Shown here: positions 46,001 to 57,776 of the stretch, one piece after another
How the letters are laid out: each line of letters opens with the position of its first letter
Position numbering within the stretch: position 1 is the stretch's first letter
Source of the DNA: Membranipora membranacea
Lineage: Eukaryota; Bryozoa; Gymnolaemata; Cheilostomatida; Membraniporidae
DNA: 64,000 bases
NCBI GenBank assembly: GCA_914767715.1
Contig: OU612067.1
Location: 26,820,162 to 26,884,161 of the forward strand
Reading direction: 5' to 3'
The notes under the pieces: model-generated
What the model was told of the DNA's origin: nothing
Database searches by the model: none
Seen by the model: only the letters and a program-made list of their open reading frames with translations
Position numbers and translations under genes: made by a program

Positions 46001-49000
46001 ATCCAGATGTTTAAATTTAATGATGTATAATAATATCTGTCTTCACCAGGAATTGAACTCGAACCTCTCGCGCAACAAGCATGTTATAATTGTGGTATAT
46101 TTTATAAAAATAATGGGATATACACATACACACTTGCTTCTATTTTGGTCTCAACTTGGATTTGTACTTTGGCCGCTTGTGCTGTGATGAGTACACTAGC
46201 CACTCGGCCTCGCCAACCCGCTGAAGCTTACAGATTTTAATTTATATGTTGGAAATAAATATGGGTAAAGTAAGCTGTTTTTAAATTTTTAATTGATTAT
46301 AAGCTTTCATGGCACATGTCAGACAAAAAAATATAATTAGCACACCCTCAACTTGTTTTACTACACATATGTGGTTCTACACAGTACTGTGATTCAGCAG
46401 TTTCTTCTATTTATTTCCAAAACACTTTTTGTAAAAGCGATATGAGGTACTAGATACGGGTTTTCATATACACATTTATCATAAACACAAAACAGAAGTT
46501 TTGTGGATTATTTAATTAATGCTATGGTATGAGCATATTATTGAAATTAATCAACTATTTTTAATTTTAACATAATTGTTGTTATAGATGATGTATCCGG
46601 ATTCATTTGTTTTTTTTTAACATATTTAAAAGAAGAAAGCTGCTACAAGTTTTCTTTCATTATCAATCACTATTAAAGTATTTTTGTTGTAGATATACAA
46701 GATACATAGTTCAACATGTAAGAAGTTCTCGTCCATTGCCTGCCAAACCTGTCATACACGGTAAGTGATAATAACCTACCACAACTACATAGTAAGTGTG
46801 ATTAAAATTGCCATTGTCTCACATACGCACATAATTTCAGGTTGTACCCAATATGTGATATTTATATTTAGGAAATATGTAGTGCTATTCCTGTCTTGAC
46901 TTTAAAATCAAATCCATAACCACAGTTTAGATAAATCTTGAGGCATATAAAGTGGATGGACGGATAAACATAATAAAATTTAATCATCCTATGTGGCCAA
47001 TGTCTCACAAAACAATACACATGAACATAAATGTGATCATCCAAATTTAAAAGTTATATTCAGGTTTAAAAGGAAAAAAAAAACAGACTAGCCAGTACAA
47101 TAAAACACATTAGTAGGGGATGTCCCAAAGCTCTTTAGGGTATAAATGTCTTTGCAGCCCATGTATTCTAAAAAGCGTTCTCGTTTGCGATCTGAAGTTA
47201 ACAACATTTGATACAAATCTTTGGTGCAAAAGTTACATCGGCATCTAACGCCGCTTATAAAGTAGATGTTTCGAGGCATGATATCATGACACACTTCTCT
47301 GCACCTCGTTCCTGTTCCTTTATAGTTTATAACGATATACTGATCTAAAAAAAGATTGGATGTGTAAAGTGATAACGGTTATGTTCATACGGAATTCGAC
47401 ATGAAAAAATATGTTCTAGATGAAAACATTGCAAACAGTATCTTGTAGAAATGGCAGAGAGAAATATCACTCTGCTCAAGTTTAAATACTCAAGAGTTTG
47501 CGGCATTTCCATATCCAAACATTCCTCTTGGTTAAATAAATGCCACAAAAATCTGGAACGTACAGCTGTTTGAGCACTTGAACTTAGATGTCAACATTAG
47601 TCATAAAACAAGTGCAGAGTCTAAATTTTCTGAATTTTCCTTACTTTTCAGATATAAGACACCATGCCATTTTATAACAAATATACATCAAAGTCTAAAA
47701 ACTCAAGAGTATGCTGTTTGACAAAGTTCACTTACCAATTTGTGATGTTTTATCATCACAGTGTAGTTTCCGCTGCGCTGATAAATTATCAATTTGCAGA
47801 GCTATGGTTAAGGTGATCAAACTCAAAGTGTAACCGTTCATATCTAATTTTACTTATACAAACCTCTCGTAATTAATTGAGATTTATGGTCAGACGCCAA
47901 CATCAACTAACTACAATCTGACCTTAGGAGGCCTTTTATATAGCTTTTACATAACTTAATCCTCACACCAACCAATCAGAAACTTTGTGGCTATACTTAC
48001 AACACATCGTAAGGATATATAATGATGTATAATCAATGATAACAATTGTGCCTGTGGTTTTTGATTCACTGAGAGAAAATCGTAAACAGTTTGATGTCAA
48101 AACTCATTAACTCTAAATGTTACAGTGGGACAGTGTTACAGTGATTTATGTTATACTTGGGTCATTACACGATCATTTCCTTATTTTGATGTCGTATGTA
48201 AAACTATGATATAACTTATTTCAAAAACTCAGATAATTCATAGCCTATGTACCCTATAGCAAAAAATGACAACAATATGGTGTATGGCTTGTAGATTGGA
48301 AATTTTAAAACAGTTGGAAATCAGTCTATTGTAGGTTAAATGCAGGATGTATTATGGCCCATCATAGTTAGTTATGTCTGCATACCAAATTGCAATTGTT
48401 ATTTATATAAATTGTAAGAGTGGCAGGTATCCAGATTGACGATTTTACCCAAGGGAATCACAAACCGCAGGCACTATAACTATCATTGAAGTGTACCCTC
48501 TATATCCTTACTCTGTGTTTACAAGCTAGTATGTAAAACCAAGGGGTAAACTGTCGATTATAAATTTTGCATATAGTATTAATATTATATTATATTAATA
48601 ATACTATATTATCTTCTGGATTGTGACTTGAATTATCACCAACTCTAGGGGAAAATATTCATATATTTCTGTTGAAGATATCGACATAGAAGCCCAAACT
48701 AATACAGATAATGACTTGGAATCAGATTATGAAAATATCTCATCAACAGATCCATATCTGGACTACTCAACTATAAACGAGTATGATATGATTAGCAACT
48801 TCCAACAAAACATCTGTACATCCTCTCTCAACAGTATGCGGGAACGGACCACAGAGAATGAAAGGTCGATAAAAAGACCTGCTTGTTTATCCCCTAACTT
48901 GTTAGAATCTTGTTATCGGGAGATGAACAGAAGGGGAATACACTTTAATGACAGGGAAAAATGGTCCAAGAATCCAAAACACCTAATGCCTGAACAATCG

Positions 49001-49357
49001 ACCCAAAACCCACAACTGAACAGCTCAACTCCAGAACCTTGTCCAGGGAGGCATACTTCTCAAGAACATTCTGAGACGCCCTGCCAATCTGGCAACCAGA
49101 CTTTTAACGAGCTGGCAGCTACCTCACATACAGAACACAAAATATATCTTCGACCAAAGGACAATTTATTGATTCATCAACCTCAAGAACAGCCTGCTAC
49201 AAGTGATGGACCAAATGAACCCAATGGTGATGGACATCAGGTTGCCTCAACATCTATTTTGCCATCAGAGACCAGTGATAGTTTGTGCAATAATGCCACA
49301 GCAGCTCCAATAGAATATGAAGACGCAGAGAGTGTGTATGATGTGTACTTTCTCTAA
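43037..49357 (+). CDS. CUB-CUB-CCP receptor with ITAM tail, unit D (one in-frame stop)
   Basis: Exons: 43037-43044, 43283-43365, 43802-44164, 44380-44775, 45033-45245, 45440-45605, 46693-46760, 48678-49357. Together they make 1977 nt, 659 codons in frame, with consensus donors throughout. The order is signal peptide, CUB-like (four cysteines), cysteine-free CUB-like, a complete sushi domain with four cysteines and the QQWTPDLKC end, stalk, membrane helix (IVIGGCVSLILGVMAG), basic juxtamembrane exon and ITAM tail ending VYDVYFL. The acceptor used in A for the membrane exon is mutated here; the TAG before 45440 keeps phase. One defect remains: TGA at 44679-44681 in exon 4. It may be a pseudogene, a polymorphic null or a truncated secreted form. 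Confidence 0.7.
45663..46515 (-). mobile_element. composite tRNA-headed SINE insertion
   Basis: About 850 bp are inserted between direct repeats TTAATGCTATGGTATGAGC (45644-45662 and 46516-46534). On the minus strand there are two tRNA-like heads. One, near 45,975-45,907, has A box TGGCTGAGCGG and B box GAGTTCAAATTCC. One near 46,230-46,050 has GGCCGAGTGGCTAG and GGTTCGAGTTC with a longer spacer. Long target repeats fit LINE-mediated insertion. It lies in the intron between the membrane and juxtamembrane exons of receptor D and is absent from the other units. Confidence 0.7.
47088..47841 (-). CDS. secreted eight-cysteine protein, nested antisense in unit D
   Basis: Exons are 47841-47736 and 47344-47088, with donor TTG|GTAAGT and acceptor TTTTTTTAG, phase 1, joined frame 120 residues. 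The signal core is LSLITLTIALQI. Mature cysteines are in LHC, TRCREVC, RCRCNFC, MGC and FYC. The region between the second and fourth cysteines is the most changed among copies, while the cysteines and the CNFCTKDLYQ core are fixed. It lies inside the last intron of receptor D, on the other strand. A minus-strand frame at 47,345-47,548 shares MPQTLE with unit B and could be an optional extra exon. Function is unknown; a secreted partner of the host receptor is a hypothesis. Confidence 0.78.
48728..48775 (+). other. ITAM motif, unit D
   Basis: The codons read YENI, eight residues, YSTI. Both tyrosines and the +3 isoleucines are kept although the residue between them has changed relative to A and B. 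Confidence 0.75.
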
Positions 49358-49709
49358 CTTTTCACCTCAGTTTTTTTGCGTTTTACGTCAATTATTATTG
49401 TAACATTAAAGACACCCAGAAAAAATCTGGGATTTTCAACGAACAAAGAAAGCATTGGTAATGAAGATGAGAGGCTTTGTGTTGATTTCAAGTTGGTACA
49501 TTTGTTAAAAGCGTCATTCATTTCCTACTTTGAAGCATTATCAGCTTAGTGGTTTATAAGAAAGGTATTAGATGATGCAGTAATCTTTCATCGCTCAAGA
49601 GGCAATCTACAGTAGGCCAGAGGGTAAGAGTTCGACAAGGTTAAATTGGCACAGGTGATCATAACCACAGAATGTAGATCCTCTTTGCTTTGGATTAAGT
49701 ATTTCCAAA

Positions 49710-50042
49710 TCAAAGTATTAGCCGACCAACCTCTGTGCATAACTCACACCATAACATCCTCATTTGAATCCTTCGAGTGACTGTTGTCTTGTTGTTGATT
49801 AAGTCCACATTTGTCACGCTTGGGTACCAATCAACAAGGTCGACGCATTCTTTCTCCCTTGGTGTTTTACTCATATTTTTTGGCAACCGGGTCCATTCCC
49901 TGCAAACTTTCACATTGCCTCCGTTATTGTATCTGAATACGTACATTTTTGAATATGCACACAAATTGTTGAGATGTAGCCGGATCTTGGAATCGGTAGA
50001 TTTTTCAACCTGGATAGTGTTGGGAGAAAAATTATCTGACAT
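49710..50042 (-). CDS. possible third gene of the unit, unrecognised
   Basis: This 110-codon minus-strand frame includes LHLNNLCAYSK, VCREWTR and KECVDLVDWYPS. It has five cysteines and looks like part of an extracellular domain. A possible upstream frame at 50,152-49,910 overlaps it in another register. The copy in unit B (about 23,020-22,800) has a stop, and the copy in A is decayed. It lies just past the 3' end of the receptor gene and faces it. It could be an exon of a further antisense gene or a chance frame in a repeated flank. I see no certain splice sites. Confidence 0.35.
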   Translation of the reverse strand: MSDNFSPNTIQVEKSTDSKIRLHLNNLCAYSKMYVFRYNNGGNVKVCREWTRLPKNMSKTPREKECVDLVDWYPSVTNVDLINNKTTVTRRIQMRMLWCELCTEVGRLIL

Positions 50043-50159
50043 AAGTTTCTATTTGAGCTGTTCACATTCATGTGCTTGACAGCCTTCCAGCAGTTCAATA
50101 AAAGTTTACCGACCAGCATGTCCCTACCTCTGGATGTGGTTGATAATGGCATGCCAAAG

Positions 50160-50999
50160 CTACCGGCAGAGTTTGAGCACTAAAATTATATTTATGCACA
50201 TGTCGGTAGAGATAATTGGTTCCAGTTTGATCACTTTCTTGATTTAAAGCTTCTGTGATGTATTTGCAATAATTTCTAAAATTTTAATGGGTGTTCTCAA
50301 CGGTATTAAAAGCTAGAACCTGTCGCTTCTGTTGCTTACAAATATGACTCACACAAGCTATCAAGTCTTTCATTAAAGTGGCTTTAACATTGAGCAGTTT
50401 TTTTATAAAGAAAATAACCACTTGATATTGGGATGACGCTAACAGAACTTTGAAAAGAACTTAACTTGCATCTGACTGAGTTGACTTAGCTGAAACTAAA
50501 GAATATAAGAACCTGGAACAAAATAATTTCTCATTATTGAGGGATCAGATAGTAGATGCCTGTAAAGGCGGGCAATGGTATAGGATCACTACCCCACACA
50601 AGCCACTTGCGCCTAAGGTTGCCCATTAAAAAAAAACTTGTGATAGACGCAAGTTGTAAGCTAGCATAATCCTGCTATGACAAATCAAAAATACTATACT
50701 GTACCATTTTCACAGTTTTCACAATGTGCATACATACAAAACACAAACTGTCCTCATCTTTGGGACATATATGTCCTCAGTTCAGCTCATATATCTTTTT
50801 ATATTTACACAAAAATGATTAGTGAGCAGTTTAAGAAATCAATGAGACTGACCCAAATATGCACGAGTAGGAATATTTATAGTTTCAGTTATATTGGTAT
50901 ATGTATACACAATCCTGACAAAGGCTTTATACATACATTTAAAGCCTGCGTCAGAATTAGGGATACATCTGAAAAGTTTTGACATCAATAGGTCATATG
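50160..50999. other. end of the receptor array, no gene
   Basis: This sequence separates the last array unit from GTF3C4. It has no counterpart elsewhere in the window except short AT-rich words. The ORF at 50,677-50,982 has no recognisable motif. It should hold the 3' UTR of GTF3C4, but I did not pick a single polyadenylation signal. Confidence 0.5.
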
Positions 51000-53900
51000 T
51001 TAGAGAAGAGTATCATTGTTCTGTAATGTACCTCCACAGTAGGAGCACCTAGCATTGACTAGTAGGGGGTCAGCTATATCTGATATATCACATACAGGGC
51101 TGGTACACAGCGCACAACGAAGACCACCTACACATAGTACAGGCTTAGCTGTCGTACTGCATATCTCAAAACTATGTCCATTACTACAACGGTATATACC
51201 CGTAGAATGTAGGCTGAGAACCTCATCACATATGGGACACTGAGGCACAGCTGAGACGACCCTTACTTCACCATCATTACTAAGCATTTTCATACATTTA
51301 GACACATAGTCTAATAATTGTGAGCAGTTTTGAAGCTGTGATAATCTTTGAGAGGTGAGCATGAGTTTCAGATGAGTGAACCTTTTCTGCCTGTAAAACA
51401 TATAAAAAATACTAAATATATTTCGATTGCATCACCATCAGATTGTTGTACCTAAAAAAAGACTCACACTCTCCCATCATGATTCTCTGATGAAAATACG
51501 AATCTGGCCGTAAGCCATTTGGTGGATTAGAGACTTGAGTTAGAGAAATATGCCTCCAATCTTTCTTGTTCGGATTAGGAGACGCAGAGCTCATATATAG
51601 TTACCTCTGGTTTGTTTGCTCATTGGCTTCCTCTAGAGAGCGCAGCAGAACAAGCAGGCAGTGAAAGGTAACATACATTATCCTCAGCTGTGTGTGAGAT
51701 AGTGAAGGCCACGAGTCTGTGTCATCTATATATCTAATCAACCAATCAGGTGAAGCCGCAATCTGCTTAGCTAAAATTACACAAGAACGCAAGCACACAT
51801 GTAGTTTTGTGAACGATTGATCGAATCAGAGCGATTAGAACTGCATCACTTGTGTAATCATTTTCTTGAGGCAATTGCATTGCGGTATACAATAGGTTTT
51901 CAAAATGTTATTCCTTGATCAAATTGACAAACTGATTAAATATTATCAATGACGCAGCAGGTGAGGACCAACCAGTCACTTACATACCTATGATTATAAA
52001 ATGATCCCAGTTTATGTCTGCGGACGACTCCCACATATTCTCTAGCGCTGTGTTAACTGGTTGTAATCTGATCAACTTCAGCTACAACAAAAAACATTCC
52101 AATATAGAAATTACAGATTAAATAAATAAAATTGTCAACGGAATAATACCTTGCCTAACATGAAAAGGAAATCAACACATTACAATTTAAGAGTTGCCTG
52201 CTCAACATCAAAGAGGGCATAGCTCCTATATCTGAATTGAATAAGATTTTACAAAAAAATCACTCTGTTTAATAAGTGTTAGAGAAATTATAAAAGTGAA
52301 AAAGGTAAATTGATGCCATCAAGGAGATGGCTGATACTTTGACACAGTGATTTTTTTTTGGAATCCATTCTTGCGGCTCATTACGACGAATCGGAGCCCA
52401 TCTGAATATTAGCTCTCAGTGATAAAATTTTCCTCCCCGCCCAATATGATTCTATTTTTACTCTCTGCATATCTGTTATAGAGATAATCTTCAAAAAACT
52501 GTCTTGTTTCCAAGGTGTGGACAATTTTTGATTCTGACTTACAGAGAGAGGTTTCTGATATTGATACATATCAAACAGAGGAGTCTTAGATACAGTGAGT
52601 AGTAAGAGTCCGCTAGGGCTGAGGGTCAGAGCACATGAATCTGAGAACAGATGATCAGTAAGACTCTGTACTAAACTACCATCATGTCGACTCTAAAACA
52701 AGAAATGTGAGACGCGTTCACAGACAGCTGCTAGAATTCAAAGATTCAAATCCAAATCATTGAGAGGATGACAAAAGTTGATTGCATCTAGCTTTCATTA
52801 TTAATGACAAACATGGTAGATTTTAGTCTTAGCAACTTAAAGTGACAGTCCTACTAGGCCATGTTTGGTATGGTTTTAAAGGTCTCAGGCTGAAAAGTCA
52901 TTAGGGCATATGAAATAAAATGGGATGTGAACCTAGTTGCAGTAAAACTGCTGCAAAGTCTGAAAATTGGGATCATAGTGGATCATAGTGATTTATTGCC
53001 TCCCCCTGACCACTATGATCCTTGCTAAAATATTTAAAAAAACTAAAATGCTATTTTCCACAATTTTCATTATTTTTATTTGCCCTATGAACTCACAATA
53101 CTTGAGTTACTGGGGTGACTTATCCACTTTTCTAATAGAACTGTCACTTTAAGCTAAATACTAAATAACATTGCAAAACCGGAGGCCTCTAATTTGATGC
53201 AAAAAGAGTTTACAAACATAATATGGAATATTGGGATATATTCAAGTTATCATTCAAAAAAAGTGTACTGGATTGGTGTAAATGTGTGTATGATACATAC
53301 TTTGATGAGGAAGCCCATGTCTGTAGTTGCGATGTAGATATGAGTTTTATCTGCTGCTACGTTTATAAGGCTGTATTTAGTCTCACTTATAGCATGTGAC
53401 TGAGTCTGACCGGTCTTAGTGTTATATATAAACAGCTGATTGTGCTTCACAAACATCATCTCATCATCCTGTAGTTCAAGAGAAAATACTAAAAGAGGAT
53501 TATAAGACAGTAATAATAAGTAAAATTAATCAACCTGATATTGTAAATGAATGAGTTATATGTACATTGTTTCGCACCTTCCTAGGGGAGTCACTACTAT
53601 TCTCTTCACAGTCTCAAACAATTCACAAAAACGGTGGAATGCATAACCACTCTTAGAGGTGACTACTATAAGATTCTATATAGAGGGTGTATGAGGCTGC
53701 ACTATGCTCAACGGACAATGTGATATGTTTGATGATTTAAGTAACTAGTCACCCCAATACTGCTGATCTGTTCGACCATCCTGTAGTCCTTGTCTAGCTC
53801 TAGTTCTTTGTGAGATTGAAGTTGAAGTTCACTGCTATATGTTAGTAGCAGACAGCTACCATCACGTTGTCCTATCACAAGTATACCTGAGTTGACTGTA

Positions 53901-55980
53901 GTTTTAACCCACTGTAGAGCAGAGATTCCAGTAATATCTAAGTCACTTGCAAAGTCGAGCCTTTGTACAGTCGACTCCTCTTTTCTTGATGATGGTATTC
54001 TTACGGCAAACAGATGGTTGTATTTATTTGTCACTATTATATATGAGAATTCGGAGACATCAGATCGCTCAAACATCTGCGTCCAGCACATAAACATCAC
54101 ATGCTGACAGTGTACATCAAACTTAGCCTTGAAAACTTCAGTGTTGTTTTTGATTGGATGAAGTTGTAGGTGCTTATAGAGCAGTTTGGTGATGTACAGT
54201 GTCGGTTCCCAAACTCCATCTTTCAGATCATACAGTTGCAGTCCCTGAGTTAAAATGGCCAGCCTAGTATTATTACCTCTTATAAAAGGTTCCCAATACG
54301 CCTGTCAATAAGAAAAGTGAGCATAACTGTTATCTCTAATATTTTACAATATAGCACTGTGTTATTGATCTCCTATGTTCTTAATGTGGGGAAATGATAA
54401 TAATATGTGTCAATGAACAACGGAAACTGTACCTATGTGAACTAACTTTCACCCATCTTCCCACAGAATACCCTTATGACACATGTCGAATGAGAGAGCT
54501 TCAGTTTCTTCCTTTTGGTACAGGTACACGTATATAACAGTGGTAGGGTACTAAACGGGAATTATGTCTATGAAATGATTCATGTAGACAAACTCTCCAT
54601 AATATCTATCATTATCCCAACTAATCAAACCTATCCCTTCAGGGGAAGGCATTTTATTGCTGATGTTACTGAATTTGACATGGAAAATAAAGGACCTAAA
54701 ACATAGAGGCCAGTGATAAATTAGAGCTGCAACTGACAGACTGATGGAAATCAGCTCAAAGAGGCACAGAATGAATATCTGACATGACTCACCTGCCGTA
54801 TAGCAAGGATATCTCCCATTGATCTGATAGCTGGACACAGGACCCGATCTAGCTTTGTCTGTTGTGCCTACATGGTAGAAGAGCCAAACACATATTTCAA
54901 TGGACATTGAACATAAAAACAATAACTATCTCATGTAAAATGGTCAGGGACAGTAGCTAAGTATACGCAAAGATCTCTCACTTTACAGACCAGCAGGCGA
55001 TCAGCTAAACAATCTCAGAATGAGTTGTCATAAATGTCACTTGATAAGCAGGTGACTAGTTGGTTTGTATCGTTTGATACCTACCCTTATTTTCAGCTAT
55101 CAACCCTCAAAGCTGCAGGTTTGACGTATTTGACACATCTGCGAGCTATGATAAGTTGATATTGGTTTTATGCCAGAGATTTACACCTGATTAAATGTTA
55201 GAAAGTGTATTGATATCTCAATAGCACATTTTACTAATAGATAAACATTGATTTTTGGAGTTTTTCTCACTACTAAATTTCAATGCATAGCTTAACATAA
55301 ATAAAGAAATGAAACCAGTTTGCCAAGCTGTTCAAATATAATATATATATTGTGCATGTCACCCACAAACAGTGCTATAAAATGAGAGTATAACCTCGTA
55401 CCAAATCTGTATGATCTGTAACTCTAGCATTGAGACGCTGACGATTGAGTCCCAGCGGTTCTCTCGCCTCTGAGTTATCTGTGAGTCTAGCATTGAGACG
55501 CTGACGATTGAGTCCCAGCGGTTCTCTCGCCTCTGAGTTCAGACTGATGTTAATACACGGCATACCAACATTGAGCTTCTCCTGGTCCGATGTCCGTCTT
55601 ATAGTGAGTTCGAATATCATCATTCCTTAAGAAGGTAAACAGAACAAATATTAGTTAAAGTTAGAAGTAGTCAAGACAATTCCCTCTGGCGAGCACCTGA
55701 AATGGGGTTTGAAACCACTGTGAGTTATGTTTAATGGCATTATATGTTGGGGAAGCAGACAAGATGATATTAAGTATTTTCAGTCGCTAGACTTTTTCAT
55801 TCAAATTTAGATCATCAGCCACCTAAGTGTGATCCAAGCTGATCACATCACACAAAGGCAATATGACTATGACGTACCATCTGACATCGCCAGGAGACAT
55901 CTGTTCTGCTGATTCCATCGCAAGCATCCTCGTATCCTGAGGTTTCTGCTAAGATCGATTTGTGATATAACTTCTGCCAT
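51000..55980 (-). CDS. GTF3C4: general transcription factor 3C subunit 4 (TFIIIC90)
   Basis: Ten exons on the minus strand: 55980-55878, 55625-55402, 54867-54793, 54301-53753, 53468-53301, 52692-52462, 52081-51988, 51770-51605, 51553-51452 and 51390-51000. They total 2103 nt, 700 residues, in phase at every junction. The N-terminal two thirds is a WD40-type propeller; the early NRCLLAMSDG recalls the RCLLA of animal homologs. The C terminus is the zf-TFIIIC domain: CPICDE, RCSNGH, then CALC and CSYC zinc pairs. TFIIIC binds the B box of tRNA genes and recruits TFIIIB for RNA polymerase III; this subunit bridges the two and human GTF3C4 has acetyltransferase activity. The protein is shorter than the human one of just over 800 residues. 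The exon 6 end and the 51-nt eighth intron are my least certain choices. Exon 2 carries a 21-codon duplication. Confidence 0.9.
55414..55539 (-). repeat. in-frame 63-bp coding duplication in GTF3C4
   Basis: Two adjacent 63-bp units in exon 2 differ at only three or four bases and each adds 21 codons (NSEAREPLGLNRQRLNAR...TD). The frame is kept. Near-identity implies a very recent event or local gene conversion. Confidence 0.9.
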
Positions 55981-56143
55981 TAGTAGTTACATTTAAACCT
56001 ATCCTGCTGGTTAGAAATAAAAAAAACAGTTGGTTTGAGCATGTATGATGACATTATACCACTTTGTCACAGGCAATGCTTTGTGTCAGAAATTGCAACG
56101 GAAACTCAATAAAACTAAATTAAATTGAACTAAACTAATAGGA

Positions 56144-56404
56144 ATGTCGAGAGGTGGTGTTGTGGTGGTTGGTCCTCCGTTCATTTGTCAACGCCGGTTT
56201 TGCAGTGATAGTCAATTGAAACTTGGACATGAAGGCAGAATTCTCATCCGCCGCACACCTCCACAATTTAGATCACTCTCAGTACTTTTTGACAGGCACT
56301 CAGTCAACCTAATACTTGATCACTTTTTATCCTGTTACAAGTTAATCGAAATTCGAGCTCACTGTAACCCATCTCTACAACTGGCTGAGGCGATAAGCTG
56401 GTGA
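56144..56404 (+). CDS. candidate first exon of an unknown gene
   Basis: The 86-codon frame ends at AAGCTG|GTGAGT, a strong donor near 56,401. It starts 164 bp from the GTF3C4 start codon on the other strand, so the two could share a bidirectional promoter. The residues are arginine- and histidine-rich with no recognised motif. I could not find a following exon in phase, so this may be chance. Confidence 0.25.
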   Translation: MSRGGVVVVGPPFICQRRFCSDSQLKLGHEGRILIRRTPPQFRSLSVLFDRHSVNLILDHFLSCYKLIEIRAHCNPSLQLAEAISW

Positions 56405-57623
56405 GTACTAAGCAGGGAAATCCTGACTTCATGGTAAAATCAGTATAGGACTGCCGCAGCTTTGAGATTGGCAGCAGTGTATGAAAACCCCATGAGGGCC
56501 TTACACTCTTTTAGGACAAGTTGTCCCGTCAATGATAAGTTTAAAAAAGAAAGGAAACCTGGCATGTGTATATTAATTAATTAAAATGATATTTGGTTAA
56601 CATCATCCATAGAGTGAGTCCTCTAACGTCTTTGTGAGCTTCTATCTTATCAACCAAGTCCTAACTAAACATTACAAAATAAAGTACAGCTGTAAAATAC
56701 CCTTTACCAGTGGTTCCTACATATTGTAGCAGCGGGTGGATTGTGTGTACCCACAAATGAGTGTAGCAAATATGGAGAACTGAGGCTAGCGTACACGCTC
56801 CCCAACCATCGATCACACACACCAAACATGTATTCAGACGAGCAAACATTGCCTGCCATTGTACTCCTTTGTTCATCAAACAAAAGGCCTTTTGTTATAC
56901 AACTCTCATAGGTGTCTGCTAAAAATTTAATATATGTGACAAACCTATGGTCTGAAAAGCAATTAATGACTTTCAGCAGTATTTCAATTTGACTGAAGAC
57001 ATTTGGCCCTGATTGTTGAAAGGCCGTCTGATCACATAATGAGCATGTTAAGAATGTTATTTTATGCCATTAAATGGTCGATAACATGCTTTCAACATGC
57101 TTTTGGCATTGCAAACAGTTTTGTCATACAAGCTTCGACAGTAAGTAAAGTAAGTGAGCCAAGACAGTGTGCTGGTGGAACATATGCAAAGCCTAGACAC
57201 ATTTGATCATACATATTTCGGTTTGTAGTGATCCGCTTGAAAGCTTGAAACATGAGGTTCACCACTGAACCACCTTACACCACACGATGGTGGTTTGAGG
57301 AATTGATAAGTCACTCATCCGGTGGTTGCCAAATAGGCGTCCGGATGGCACTCGGGAATTTGGCAATCAACGGTTGCCAAATAACACTGACAAAGAGTAA
57401 TCTGGATTGGTTTTTGACAACCACACGTTGAATTGAATTGATACGAATTCTTCCAAACTACAATTGCTAGAGCTCCCAAATCTCACACTCATATTCACTG
57501 ATAGTAGTGGTTTGTGGGTTGATTTTGGACACAAGCAAGAACAGGTTGGCAATCCCCAGAAGCCCAATTGGTATCATCTAACGGCATGATCCTCTGGGAC
57601 TCCTATAATTATTAAATTAATAA

Positions 57624-57776
57624 TTAGACTAATAGTAATACTAACTACTACATGTCTAATATACTCTCCACTAATATATCAACTTCTCTACTGGCCCATT
57701 CAATGGGCCAGTGGAGAAGTGATTGACTCTGTACACTGGGAGAGTATATTAAGCATGTAGTAATTAGTATTAGTCT
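57624..57776. mobile_element. hairpin MITE, about 150 bp
   Basis: AGACTAATAGTAATACTAAC on the left pairs with TTAGTATTAGTCT on the right. ACTTCTCTACTGGCCCATT pairs with the AATGGGCCAGTGGAGAAGT that follows it at once. The middle part has bulges around CATGTCTAATATACTCTCC. The symmetry and size fit a palindromic MITE. Confidence 0.8.
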
